A stretch of DNA of 10,066 nucleotides from an uncultured Actinomycetes bacterium (lineage in GTDB: Bacteria; Actinomycetota; Thermoleophilia; Miltoncostaeales; Miltoncostaeaceae), in assembly GCA_903928615.1 (NCBI GenBank), contig CAIYRJ010000397.1:1-10066 (forward strand), read 5' to 3'. Both the position numbers and the translations under genes were made by a program. Below are positions 1 through 7,390 of the stretch, piece after piece; within the stretch, counting starts at the first letter, position 1, and each line of letters starts with the position of its first letter. The notes below the pieces were generated by a model. That model made no database searches and was not told where the DNA came from. It saw only the letters and a program-made list of their open reading frames with translations.

Positions 1-371
1 ACGCCGACCACATGGTGAGCCGGGTGAGCGCGCGGCTGCGGCCCGACGTCGGCCCGGCGGACGTGCTGCGCGCGGTGTTCCCCGCAGGGTCGGTCACCGG
101 AGCGCCCAAGGTGCGCGCCCTCGAGGTGATCCGCGAGATCGAACCCGTGGGCCGTGGGCCGGCCTTCGGCAGCGTGGTGGCCGTGGGCACCGACGGATCG
201 CTCGACGCCTCGGTGACCATCCGCACCGCGTGGGTGCCGCGTGGGGTGCCGCGGGCGCAGTACTGGTCGGGCGGGGCGATCGTGTGGGACAGCCACCCGG
301 CGGCCGAGCGCGAGGAGGCCTGGCGCAAGGCCGCGCCGTTCCTGGCGGCCATGGGGGTCGACGCGCCGTGA
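1..371 (+). CDS. pabB: Aminodeoxychorismate synthase component I, C-terminal fragment (5' end outside window)
   Basis: This is the last 122 codons of a chorismate-binding enzyme, open to the left edge in frame 3. PabB uses ammonia released from glutamine by PabA to convert chorismate to 4-amino-4-deoxychorismate, the first step of p-aminobenzoate synthesis for folate, in the cytosol. The visible part carries the family signature PAGSVTGAPK (fragment residues 27-36, with the conserved lysine), followed by the VRALEVIREIE helix, the VTIRT strand (71-75) and the GGAIVWDSHPAAEREE segment near the C-terminus. These are shared by PabB, TrpE and MenF/EntC-like proteins. PabB is preferred because pabC follows directly with a GTGA stop/start overlap (368-371). 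The usual RGxYxGxxG motif is weakened here to GRGPAFGSV. The fragment cannot show whether a PabA domain is fused upstream. Confidence 0.88.
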   Translation, partial: ADHMVSRVSARLRPDVGPADVLRAVFPAGSVTGAPKVRALEVIREIEPVGRGPAFGSVVAVGTDGSLDASVTIRTAWVPRGVPRAQYWSGGAIVWDSHPAAEREEAWRKAAPFLAAMGVDAP

Positions 372-1171
372 GCCATGTGGTGTGGCTGGATGGCGGCCTG
401 GTGCCGCCCGATGGCGCGGCCCTGCCCATCACCGACCCCGGCGTGCGCTGGGGCGATGGCCTGTTCGAGACCATGCGCGCCGAGCACGGGCGAATCCCGC
501 TGATCGACCGCCACATGGCGCGGCTCAGCGAGTCGATCGCCGCACTGGGCCTCGACCCCGCGCCGTCCGAGCAGGACATCCGAAGCGCCGTGGCGGAATG
601 CATGGGCCACGTGGACCCGGGCGTGCACCGCGTGAGGGTGACAGTCACCCCCCGCCCCACCCTCCTGGTGGAAATCACTGCATATGAGCCGAATCCGGCC
701 CCGGGGGTGACAGTCACCAGCCTCATCGGCGCGTGGTGGGCCGGCGAGGAGATCCGCGAGCACAAGACGCTGTCGTACGCCGCCCATCGGCTCGCGCACC
801 GGCGCGCGGTGGCGGCCGGCGCCGACCACGCGCTGCTGCTCGACGACGTGGGTCACCTGGGCGAGTCGGACGCCGCCAACGTGTTCATCGTGGCCAACGG
901 CACGCTGCTCACCCCGCCGGTGGAGGGAATCCTCGGCGGCGTGACACGCGACGTGCTGCTCGAGGCGGCCGAGGCCGAGGGCATCCCCATCGACGTGCGC
1001 CACATCGCCGAGGCCGAGTGGCGCAACGCCGACGAGATGTTCCTGAGCAACGGCCTGGCCGGCCTCACCCCGGTGCTCGTGGTGGACGGCGTGCCCGTGC
1101 GCGACGGCACGCCCGGCCCCATCAGCCAGCGCCTGCAGGCCGCCTTCGCCCGCGCGGGAGGCTGGGCCTAG
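368..1171 (+). CDS. pabC: Aminodeoxychorismate lyase (PLP class IV aminotransferase fold)
   Basis: This 267-residue protein has the usual length for fold-type IV PLP enzymes (PabC, branched-chain and D-amino-acid aminotransferases). PabC splits 4-amino-4-deoxychorismate into p-aminobenzoate and pyruvate. Visible landmarks are the N-terminal WLDGGLVPP and GDGLFETMR (residues 29-37), the likely PLP lysine K133 in EHKTLSY, the conserved E166 in GESDAANVF, and TPPVEGILGGVTR (182-194), whose GILGGVTR part contacts the cofactor phosphate. The GTG start at 368 is chosen because the family N-terminus begins there and it overlaps the pabB stop (GTGA), which implies translational coupling. The chemistry is inferred from pabB; sequence alone does not exclude an aminotransferase. 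Codons between about 684 and 702 (gaa, act, gca, tat, aat) are unusually A/T-rich for this gene and lie between two copies of GGGTGACAGTCACC. Confidence 0.87.
   Translation: MSHVVWLDGGLVPPDGAALPITDPGVRWGDGLFETMRAEHGRIPLIDRHMARLSESIAALGLDPAPSEQDIRSAVAECMGHVDPGVHRVRVTVTPRPTLLVEITAYEPNPAPGVTVTSLIGAWWAGEEIREHKTLSYAAHRLAHRRAVAAGADHALLLDDVGHLGESDAANVFIVANGTLLTPPVEGILGGVTRDVLLEAAEAEGIPIDVRHIAEAEWRNADEMFLSNGLAGLTPVLVVDGVPVRDGTPGPISQRLQAAFARAGGWA
636..650. repeat. Palindromic repeat GGTGACAGTCACC, copy 1 (inside pabC)
   Basis: Seven-base arms flank a central A (GGGTGAC-A-GTCACCC). It encodes part of RVTVTP in pabC. The 14-mer GGGTGACAGTCACC recurs at 705-718, and the 13-mer recurs in reverse complement at 9181-9193. 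Confidence 0.75.
705..718. repeat. Palindromic repeat GGTGACAGTCACC, copy 2 (inside pabC)
   Basis: This is an exact direct repeat of 636-649, placed 69 nt (23 codons) downstream and in the same reading frame, so both copies encode VTVT (residues 91-94 and 114-117). The palindrome arms are 6 bp here (706-711 and 713-718). Confidence 0.75.
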
Positions 1172-1194
1172 CCCACGCGCCCGCCGGCAACCCC

Positions 1195-1206
1195 GGTGTC
1201 AGGCAC
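1195..1206. repeat. Related palindromic repeat GGTGTCAGGCAC in the pabC-hicA gap
   Basis: The sequence differs from the GGTGACAGTCAC of copies 1 and 2 at two positions, giving the shared consensus GGTGWCAGKCAC. It lies 24 nt after the pabC stop in a 106-nt intergenic stretch. Only the outer GTG/CAC arms are symmetric, so membership of the same family is a suggestion. Confidence 0.35.
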
Positions 1207-1211
1207 ATAAC

Positions 1212-1271
1212 CGAAGCGACGCGAAGCCGGCACCCTGCGCGCGCCATGCGCACGATCACGGGTCGTAGCGT
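1212..1271 (+). promoter_or_regulatory. Candidate hicAB promoter and operator region
   Basis: The hexamer TAGCGT (1266-1271) matches TAnnnT and ends 6 nt before the hicA ATG, as expected for a leaderless actinobacterial promoter. There is no Shine-Dalgarno sequence before this ATG. Upstream, CGAAGC is directly repeated at 1212-1217 and 1222-1227, exactly 10 bp apart, which would put both copies on the same helix face. The operator reading is speculative. Confidence 0.35.
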
Positions 1272-1277
1272 CGCGGC

Positions 1278-1478
1278 ATGCCGAAGACCTACCGCGAGGT
1301 GTGCGCTGCCCTGATCCGCGCGGGGTGGACCAAGCTACGCCAGCGCGGATCGCACGAGATCTGGGGCTCGAGGGACGGAACGCGCGGCACCACCGTCGCC
1401 GGTCGGGACTCCGATACTGTCCCGGCAGGAACGCTCGCAGAAATCAGACGCCAGACCGGATTGGACGAACTGCGATGA
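1278..1478 (+). CDS. hicA: HicA-type mRNA interferase toxin
   Basis: This 66-residue protein matches the HicA (YcfA-like) family, which has a dsRNA-binding-like fold and cleaves mRNA independently of the ribosome until bound by HicB. The start MPKTYREVCAALIRAGW is the typical HicA helix. The GSHEIW segment carries the catalytic histidine at H26, and the C-terminal half has the usual TVPAGTLAEIRRQTGL pattern, in which GTL..I....G is conserved. Length is normal (about 60-80). Its stop overlaps the hicB start (ATGA at 1475-1478), so the two are translationally coupled, toxin first, which is the common order for this family. Base composition is less GC-rich than the flanking genes, which fits horizontal acquisition. 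It is probably leaderless. Family assignment is firm; toxicity is inferred. Confidence 0.88.
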   Translation: MPKTYREVCAALIRAGWTKLRQRGSHEIWGSRDGTRGTTVAGRDSDTVPAGTLAEIRRQTGLDELR

Positions 1479-1708
1479 ACAAGTACCTCGTCATCTATGA
1501 ACAGGGTGAGGACGGTGCCTGGGGGGCCTACTCACCCGACCTCGAAGGCGTATTCGCGCTGGGCCGCACGCGGGACGAAGTGGAGTCGCGCATGCAGGAG
1601 GCCGTCGAGGCGTGGGTCGAGCTCCTGAATGAGGACGGCAAGCCCCTGCCGAAGCCCTGCCACGAGGCCGGCTACATCGGCGTTGCCGAGGGTCGCCCCG
1701 CCGCCTAG
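1475..1708 (+). CDS. hicB: HicB-type antitoxin, short form without a DNA-binding domain
   Basis: The 77-residue product has the HicB partial RNase-H-like fold: MNKYLVIYEQGEDGAWGAYS (a beta strand then W/Y contacts), PDLEGVFALGRTRDEVESRM and the helix EAVEAWVELLNEDGKPLPKP. These match the HicB pattern of Y...E.....W.A..PDL.G....G.T.eEa, ending in the G.P.P segment. It neutralises HicA by covering its active site. Many HicB proteins carry a C-terminal helix-turn-helix or ribbon-helix-helix domain for autorepression. This one stops soon after the RNase-H-like core, so any repression of the operon must come from elsewhere. The start at 1475 gives the family N-terminus; the frame is open further upstream but that part is antisense-like filler within hicA. 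Its TAG stop overlaps the stop of the convergent regulator gene. Confidence 0.87.
   Translation: MNKYLVIYEQGEDGAWGAYSPDLEGVFALGRTRDEVESRMQEAVEAWVELLNEDGKPLPKPCHEAGYIGVAEGRPAA
1705..1708. other. Shared CTAG: overlapping convergent stop codons
   Basis: Read on the plus strand, 1706-1708 is the TAG stop of hicB. Read on the minus strand, 1707-1705 is the TAG stop of the PucR-family gene. The self-complementary CTAG therefore ends both genes, leaving no intergenic space and no room for a terminator outside coding sequence. Confidence 0.93.
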
Positions 1709-3369
1709 CCCTTGCCGCCCCGGGCGGCCTTGGTGCCGTGCTGGGGCTTCTCGCGCATGGGCGGCGCCACCTTGCGCCCCAGCAGGCGCATGGCCTTGAG
1801 GCCGAGCGAGAGCTTCTCGCGGTCGTCCGTCTTGCCGATGTCCAGGCCCGCGAGCTCGGTGATGCGATCGAGCCGGTAGCGGATGGTGTGCCGGTGGGTG
1901 TAGAGCGTCTGCGCGGTGGCGGCGAGGTTGCAGTCGAGATCGAGGTAGGTGGCCACCGTGCCCACGAGCTCGGTCTGGTACTGCTCGTCGTAGCGCACCA
2001 GCGGGGCCATGGTCTGCTCGTAGAAGGCCTCGAGCTCCTCGGGCCTGTCGGCGAACACCTGGAAGAGCAGCTTGTAGGTGCCGGTCTCCTCGAAGGTCAC
2101 CACCTCGCCCGCGCGCCCGAGCTTCTCGCCGATCGACAGCGCGAGCTGGGCCTCGTCGATCGCCGATCCCAGGCGCTCCGGGTCGTCCTGCTGGCGCGAG
2201 AGCGCGAGGGTGAGCGTGAGACCGGGCACCGTGGGTCCGGTGGCGGCCAGCAGGCGACGCGCGAGCGTGTGCGCGAGATCCTCGGCCTCCTCGCCGTCCT
2301 CGCCCTCGGCGCGGTTGGGAAGCAGGATGACCAGCAGGCCCTCGTGCCAGTCGACCAGCGCCTTGGGCCAGTGAAGCTCCAGCACCCCGCGCGTCTGCTG
2401 CATGAAGCGCCGGATGAGGCGCGGATCGCTGATGGTGCGGCCCTCGTCGTGCGGGTCGTGCAGCGTGCCCACCAGCGCCACCGCGCCGTTGGTGAGGTCG
2501 GCGCCCAGGTGCCGCGCGCGGCGCACCAGCGACTCGCGACTCACCACCTCGCCGGCCAGGAGCTCCTCGATGAGCTCGCCGCGAAGCCGCGCCTCGGTGT
2601 CCACGCGGGTGTCCTCGCGCCGGCGCTCCACGAGCAGGGCGTCGGCCAGCGCGCCCAGGGCCGGGTCGTCGGCCGCCGGCTTGGCGCCCCACGCCACCAG
2701 CACGCCCGCGAGGTCGTCCACCCCTGGGCTGGTGAGGCGCATGATGTGAGCGCCCTTGATGCCCGCCTCGCTGAACGGGCCGAGCAGCGACGCCGGCCCA
2801 TGCGTGCGGGCCGCCTCGATGGCGTCGCCCAGGGCGTCGTCGCGGGCGTCGGTGAGGCCCGAGGTGCCGAGCACGTCGAGGTACTCGTCGAGGATCGCCA
2901 CCGGGGCGCCCAGCACCTCGGCCGCCGCCTCGGCGATGCCCGGGGTGCCAAGGCCGGCGATGAGCACGCGCCGCAGGGCCGCGCGCGCCGCGATGTCCCG
3001 CGACTGGCCGGAGATGTGCGCATGCGCGGCGGCGATGACGTCCGCCCACGGGCGATCCCCGGGGATCACCACCACGGGCACGCGCGGCTTGCCCGACACC
3101 GCGGTGCGCGTGACCACCGCCACCACGCCCGCGGGAATCGGCTTGGGCACGCCGCCGGGCGACACCAGCAGCGCCTGGTCCTGCGCGGGGCCCGCGGGGT
3201 CGTCCAGCACCACCGCGCCCACCATCACGCCATCGGCGCCATCCGCGGGCAGCACCTCGGCGCCCTCGAACGCGGGCAGCGCGAGGATCTCCGCGAGCGG
3301 GCGCCCTGTTGTGGCGGCCTCAGCCGGTGCTGCGGCACGCTTTGTGCGGGTGGTCACGCCGCAAAGCAT
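1705..3369 (-). CDS. PucR/CdaR-family transcriptional regulator
   Basis: The 554-residue protein (from ATG at 3369) has the PucR-family layout. A PucR N-terminal region opens with RPLAEILALPAFEGAEVL (about residues 24-41). A GAF-like middle contains APVAILDEYLDVLGTSGL. A CdaR GGDEF-like region includes VLELHWPKALVDWHEGLLVILLPN. The C-terminal helix-turn-helix (about 472-531) contains LAATAQTLYTHRHTIRYRL and RITELAGLDI, which is the hallmark of the family. A basic tail (KAARGGKG) follows. Relatives regulate purine, sugar-acid and nitrogen metabolism as ligand-responsive activators. It is divergent from glnN and probably acts in the shared 230-nt gap. The frame is open to 3597, but those codons overlap the promoter region and the family N-terminus begins near 3300. 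ATG 3369 or GTG 3357 are both plausible starts, and neither has a clear Shine-Dalgarno sequence. Confidence 0.85.
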   Translation of the reverse strand: MLCGVTTRTKRAAAPAEAATTGRPLAEILALPAFEGAEVLPADGADGVMVGAVVLDDPAGPAQDQALLVSPGGVPKPIPAGVVAVVTRTAVSGKPRVPVVVIPGDRPWADVIAAAHAHISGQSRDIAARAALRRVLIAGLGTPGIAEAAAEVLGAPVAILDEYLDVLGTSGLTDARDDALGDAIEAARTHGPASLLGPFSEAGIKGAHIMRLTSPGVDDLAGVLVAWGAKPAADDPALGALADALLVERRREDTRVDTEARLRGELIEELLAGEVVSRESLVRRARHLGADLTNGAVALVGTLHDPHDEGRTISDPRLIRRFMQQTRGVLELHWPKALVDWHEGLLVILLPNRAEGEDGEEAEDLAHTLARRLLAATGPTVPGLTLTLALSRQQDDPERLGSAIDEAQLALSIGEKLGRAGEVVTFEETGTYKLLFQVFADRPEELEAFYEQTMAPLVRYDEQYQTELVGTVATYLDLDCNLAATAQTLYTHRHTIRYRLDRITELAGLDIGKTDDREKLSLGLKAMRLLGRKVAPPMREKPQHGTKAARGGKG

Positions 3370-3395
3370 GAAGCAGGCCGGGGACCCGGGCAAGG

Positions 3396-3413
3396 GTTCA
3401 CGGGCCCCGGAAC
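3396..3413. promoter_or_regulatory. Candidate operator: imperfect 18-bp palindrome
   Basis: GTTCACGGGCCCCGGAAC is symmetric at 7 of 9 base pairs (GTTC..GGG/CCC..GAAC). It sits 27-44 nt upstream of the chosen ATG of the PucR-family gene, on its promoter side, so autoregulation is a natural reading. No binding data are available. Confidence 0.35.
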
Positions 3414-3491
3414 GCAGGATTGTCCCCGTGCACAAGGCCCCCGATGGAAGTCTTGGCCCCGGCGAGAACGCCCCGTGGGGGGCCGCAGCCG

Positions 3492-3497
3492 TATTCT
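3492..3497 (+). promoter_or_regulatory. Possible glnN -10 hexamer (TATTCT)
   Basis: TATTCT is the most A/T-rich hexamer in a GC-rich divergent gap and fits TAnnnT. It would give a leader of roughly 95 nt containing the 3505-3523 dyad and the Shine-Dalgarno site. No convincing -35 element is seen at 16-18 bp. Confidence 0.3.
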
Positions 3498-3504
3498 CCC
3501 CCGG

Positions 3505-3523
3505 CCGGATGACCGATATCCGG
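3505..3523. promoter_or_regulatory. Candidate operator: CCGGAT-N7-ATCCGG
   Basis: Perfect 6-bp inverted arms (3505-3510 and 3518-3523) are separated by 7 bp, giving a 19-bp site of a size typical for a dimeric helix-turn-helix regulator. It lies just downstream of the possible -10 and 77 nt before the glnN start. The divergent PucR-family regulator is the obvious candidate to bind it. Confidence 0.4.
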
Positions 3524-3581
3524 TGTTCGCGGCGTTCCCGGGGGCTTCTGCTCCGCCCATGCGCCGCGCGCGAACGATTCC

Positions 3582-3587
3582 AGGAGG
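3582..3587 (+). promoter_or_regulatory. glnN Shine-Dalgarno (AGGAGG)
   Basis: A perfect AGGAGG lies 12 nt before the ATG at 3600, slightly further than usual. It is the strongest ribosome-binding site in the window and fixes the glnN start, suggesting high expression. Confidence 0.75.
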
Positions 3588-3599
3588 ACGAGACCACCC

Positions 3600-5750
<2,151 letters not shown>

Positions 5751-5782
5751 GCACGCAGCCTCTTCCCCGCGGTCACCTGTAC

Positions 5783-5859
5783 GACACGAGGGGGGTGGGA
5801 TCTTCGGCATTCGGACCTCTTCGAACGGTCCTAAACCGAAATCCCACCCCCCTCGTGTC
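5783..5859. repeat. Long hairpin element L (possible glnN terminator)
   Basis: A perfect 19-bp inverted repeat (5783-5801 with 5841-5859, GACACGAGGGGGGTGGGAT and its complement) encloses a further pairing TTCGG/CCGAA (5803-5807 with 5836-5840) and an apical stem GGACC/GGTCC (5813-5817 with 5827-5831) with a 9-nt loop. It begins 32 nt after the glnN stop, so it could terminate glnN, but no T-run follows. Its inner part is repeated in reverse orientation at 5946-5992. Confidence 0.85.
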
Positions 5860-5937
5860 TGCGTTGTGAGGTGCGGGGCATGGGACGCGCCTGCCTCACG
5901 GGGGGAGGCCGACCGAACCGCGGCGGGAGAGCCCATG

Positions 5938-6000
5938 CGGGAGGCGGATTTCGTGGGGAGGACCGTTCGAAGAGGTCCGACCGCGAAGATCCGCATCCCG
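5938..6000. repeat. Long hairpin element R (inverted relative of element L)
   Basis: The outer stem CGGGAGGCGGAT (5938-5949) pairs with ATCCGCATCCCG (5989-6000) at 11 of 12 positions, continuing into TTCG/CGAA (5950-5953 with 5984-5987) and the apical stem GGACC/GGTCC (5960-5964 with 5974-5978). The 22-nt core at 5959-5980 is the exact reverse complement of 5811-5832. It ends 55 nt before the second glutamine synthetase start. Confidence 0.8.
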
Positions 6001-6042
6001 GATGGGCGTGGAGGACAACGGTGCGGGCAGCCCCGCGTGCGG

Positions 6043-6048
6043 TAGTTT
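6043..6048 (+). promoter_or_regulatory. Probable -10 element of a leaderless glnA-type promoter
   Basis: TAGTTT fits TAnnnT and ends 7 nt before the ATG at 6056, placing the transcription start at or next to the start codon. There is no Shine-Dalgarno sequence in front of this ATG, which agrees with leaderless translation. The -35 region is not recognisable. Confidence 0.5.
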
Positions 6049-6055
6049 CGTGCCC

Positions 6056-7378
6056 ATGACCCGCGACGAGATCCTGGCGCTGTGCGAAGAGCGCGACATC
6101 AAGTTCATCCGCTTCTGGTTCACCGATGTGCTGGGCCAGCTGAAGAGCTTCGCGGTCACCCGCGAGGAGCTTCCCACCGCGATGGAGAGCGGCATGGGGT
6201 TCGACGGCTCGTCGATCACCGGCTTCAACGCCATCGAGGAGTCGGACATGATCGCCATGCCCGACCTCGACACCTTCGCGGTGCTGCCCTACCGGCCAAC
6301 CGAGCAGGGCGTGGCGCGGGTCTTCTGCGACATCCAGCTGCCCACCGGCGAGCCCTACGAGGGCGACCCCCGGCAGATCCTGCGCCGCGCCATCGAGCGC
6401 GCGCGGTCGATGGGCTTCGACCACTACTACCTGGGCCCGGAGCTGGAGTTCTTCTACTTCAAGAGCAGCGAGGGCACCGAGACGCTCGACCGCGGCGGCT
6501 ACTTCGACCTCACCACCCTCGACGCCGCCAGCGACCTGCGCCGTGAGACCGTGCTCGCGCTCGAGGCCATGGGCATCCACGTGGAGTACTCGCATCACGA
6601 GGTGGCGCCGAGCCAGCACGAGATCGACATGCGCTTCGACGACGCCCTGCGCATGGCCGACAACGTGATGACCTACCGCACCGTGGTGAAGGAGGTCGCG
6701 CACCGCCACGGGGTGTACGCCACGTTCATGCCCAAGCCGCTCGCGAACGAGAACGGCTCGGGAATGCACACGCACCAGAGCCTGTTCCGTGGCGAGAGCA
6801 ACGCGTTCTTCGACCCCTCGGACGAGTACCTGCTCTCGGCCGATGCCAAGGCCTTCATCGCCGGGCAGCTGCGCCACGCCCGCGAGCTCTCGTGCGTGTT
6901 CGCGCAGTGGGTCAACTCGTACAAGCGCCTGGTGCCGGGCTACGAGGCGCCGGTGTACATCGCGTGGAGCCGCCGCAACCGGTCGGCGCTCATCCGCGTG
7001 CCGATGTACCACGTGGGCAAGGAGCGGGCCACGCGCTGCGAGCTGCGCAGCCCCGACCCCGCCTGCAACCCCTACCTCACCTTCGCGGCCCTGCTGCACG
7101 CGGGCCTCGACGGCATCGAGAAGGGCTACGAGCTGCCGGCGCCCATGGAGACCAACCTCTACGAGTTCGGTCCCGAGGAGCGTGCGCGCGAGGGAATCGA
7201 GAGCCTGCCCGAGACCCTCGGCGAGGCCATCGAGATCGGCGCGGCCAGCGAGCTGCTGCTGCGGGCCTTCGGCGAGCACACCCACTCGCGGTTCGTCGAG
7301 ATAAAGCGCGCGGAGTGGGAGGAGTACCGCGTGCAGCTCACGCCGTTCGAGATGGAGCGCTACCTGCCGGTGCTCTAG
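6056..7378 (+). CDS. glnA: Type I (alpha-like) glutamine synthetase
   Basis: The 440-residue length fits GSI-alpha (about 440-450) and lacks the extra insertion of GSI-beta. Core motifs are complete: MGFDGSSI with D50 for ammonium, LGPELEFF (127-133), SHHEVAPSQHEID (179-191), NENGSGMHTHQSL (231-243), the flap glutamate E297 in PGYEAP, NRSALIRVP (308-316) and ELRSPDPACNPY (329-340). The adenylylation motif of GSI-beta (NLYDLPPE) is replaced by NLYEFGPEER, closer to the alpha form. The residue equivalent to Bacillus subtilis R62, used in glutamine feedback inhibition, is alanine (A59 in GFNAIEESD). The start at 6056 is chosen over the in-frame ATG at 6002 because the family N-terminus (MTRDEILALCEERDIKFIRFW) begins here and a TAnnnT box sits 7 nt upstream. 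A GlnA2-like role, such as gamma-glutamylation of an amine, cannot be excluded. Confidence 0.93.
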   Translation: MTRDEILALCEERDIKFIRFWFTDVLGQLKSFAVTREELPTAMESGMGFDGSSITGFNAIEESDMIAMPDLDTFAVLPYRPTEQGVARVFCDIQLPTGEPYEGDPRQILRRAIERARSMGFDHYYLGPELEFFYFKSSEGTETLDRGGYFDLTTLDAASDLRRETVLALEAMGIHVEYSHHEVAPSQHEIDMRFDDALRMADNVMTYRTVVKEVAHRHGVYATFMPKPLANENGSGMHTHQSLFRGESNAFFDPSDEYLLSADAKAFIAGQLRHARELSCVFAQWVNSYKRLVPGYEAPVYIAWSRRNRSALIRVPMYHVGKERATRCELRSPDPACNPYLTFAALLHAGLDGIEKGYELPAPMETNLYEFGPEERAREGIESLPETLGEAIEIGAASELLLRAFGEHTHSRFVEIKRAEWEEYRVQLTPFEMERYLPVL

Positions 7379-7390
7379 CCCGGCCCCGCG

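Larger units (their letters stand above)
5751..6055. other. Structured intergenic region between the two glutamine synthetase genes
   Basis: No convincing gene is seen here; the short open frames have no homology signal. The space is mostly taken by two long hairpin-forming elements (5783-5859 and 5938-6000) sharing an inverted 22-nt core, and by a probable leaderless promoter at the right end. A smaller pairing (GTGAGG...CCTCAC, starting near 5866) lies between them. Confidence 0.6.

Noticed and set aside
636..718. CRISPR-like repeat-spacer unit
   Set aside because: Only two repeats, short, palindromic and in frame within pabC. There are no cas genes in the window.
3471..3480. CCCCGTGGGG palindrome as an operator
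   Set aside because: Short and made only of G/C arms, so expected by chance in this composition.
3370..3597. N-terminal extension of the PucR-family protein to 630 residues
   Set aside because: The extra 76 residues are non-conserved, R/P/G-rich and cover the divergent promoter region. The family N-terminus starts well inside.
6002..6055. Upstream ATG of the second glutamine synthetase (18 extra residues)
   Set aside because: The extra residues (MGVEDNGAGSPACGSFVP) do not match GS N-termini, and the TAnnnT box lies within them.
5751..6055. A known riboswitch or GlnR box upstream of the second glutamine synthetase
   Set aside because: I could not match the conserved core to a known glutamine-related RNA, and no GTnAC-type GlnR half-site pair is evident.
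5871..6059. 62-codon open frame in the gap between the glutamine synthetase genes
   Set aside because: It runs through hairpin R, is R/G-rich, has no ribosome-binding site and no recognisable family.
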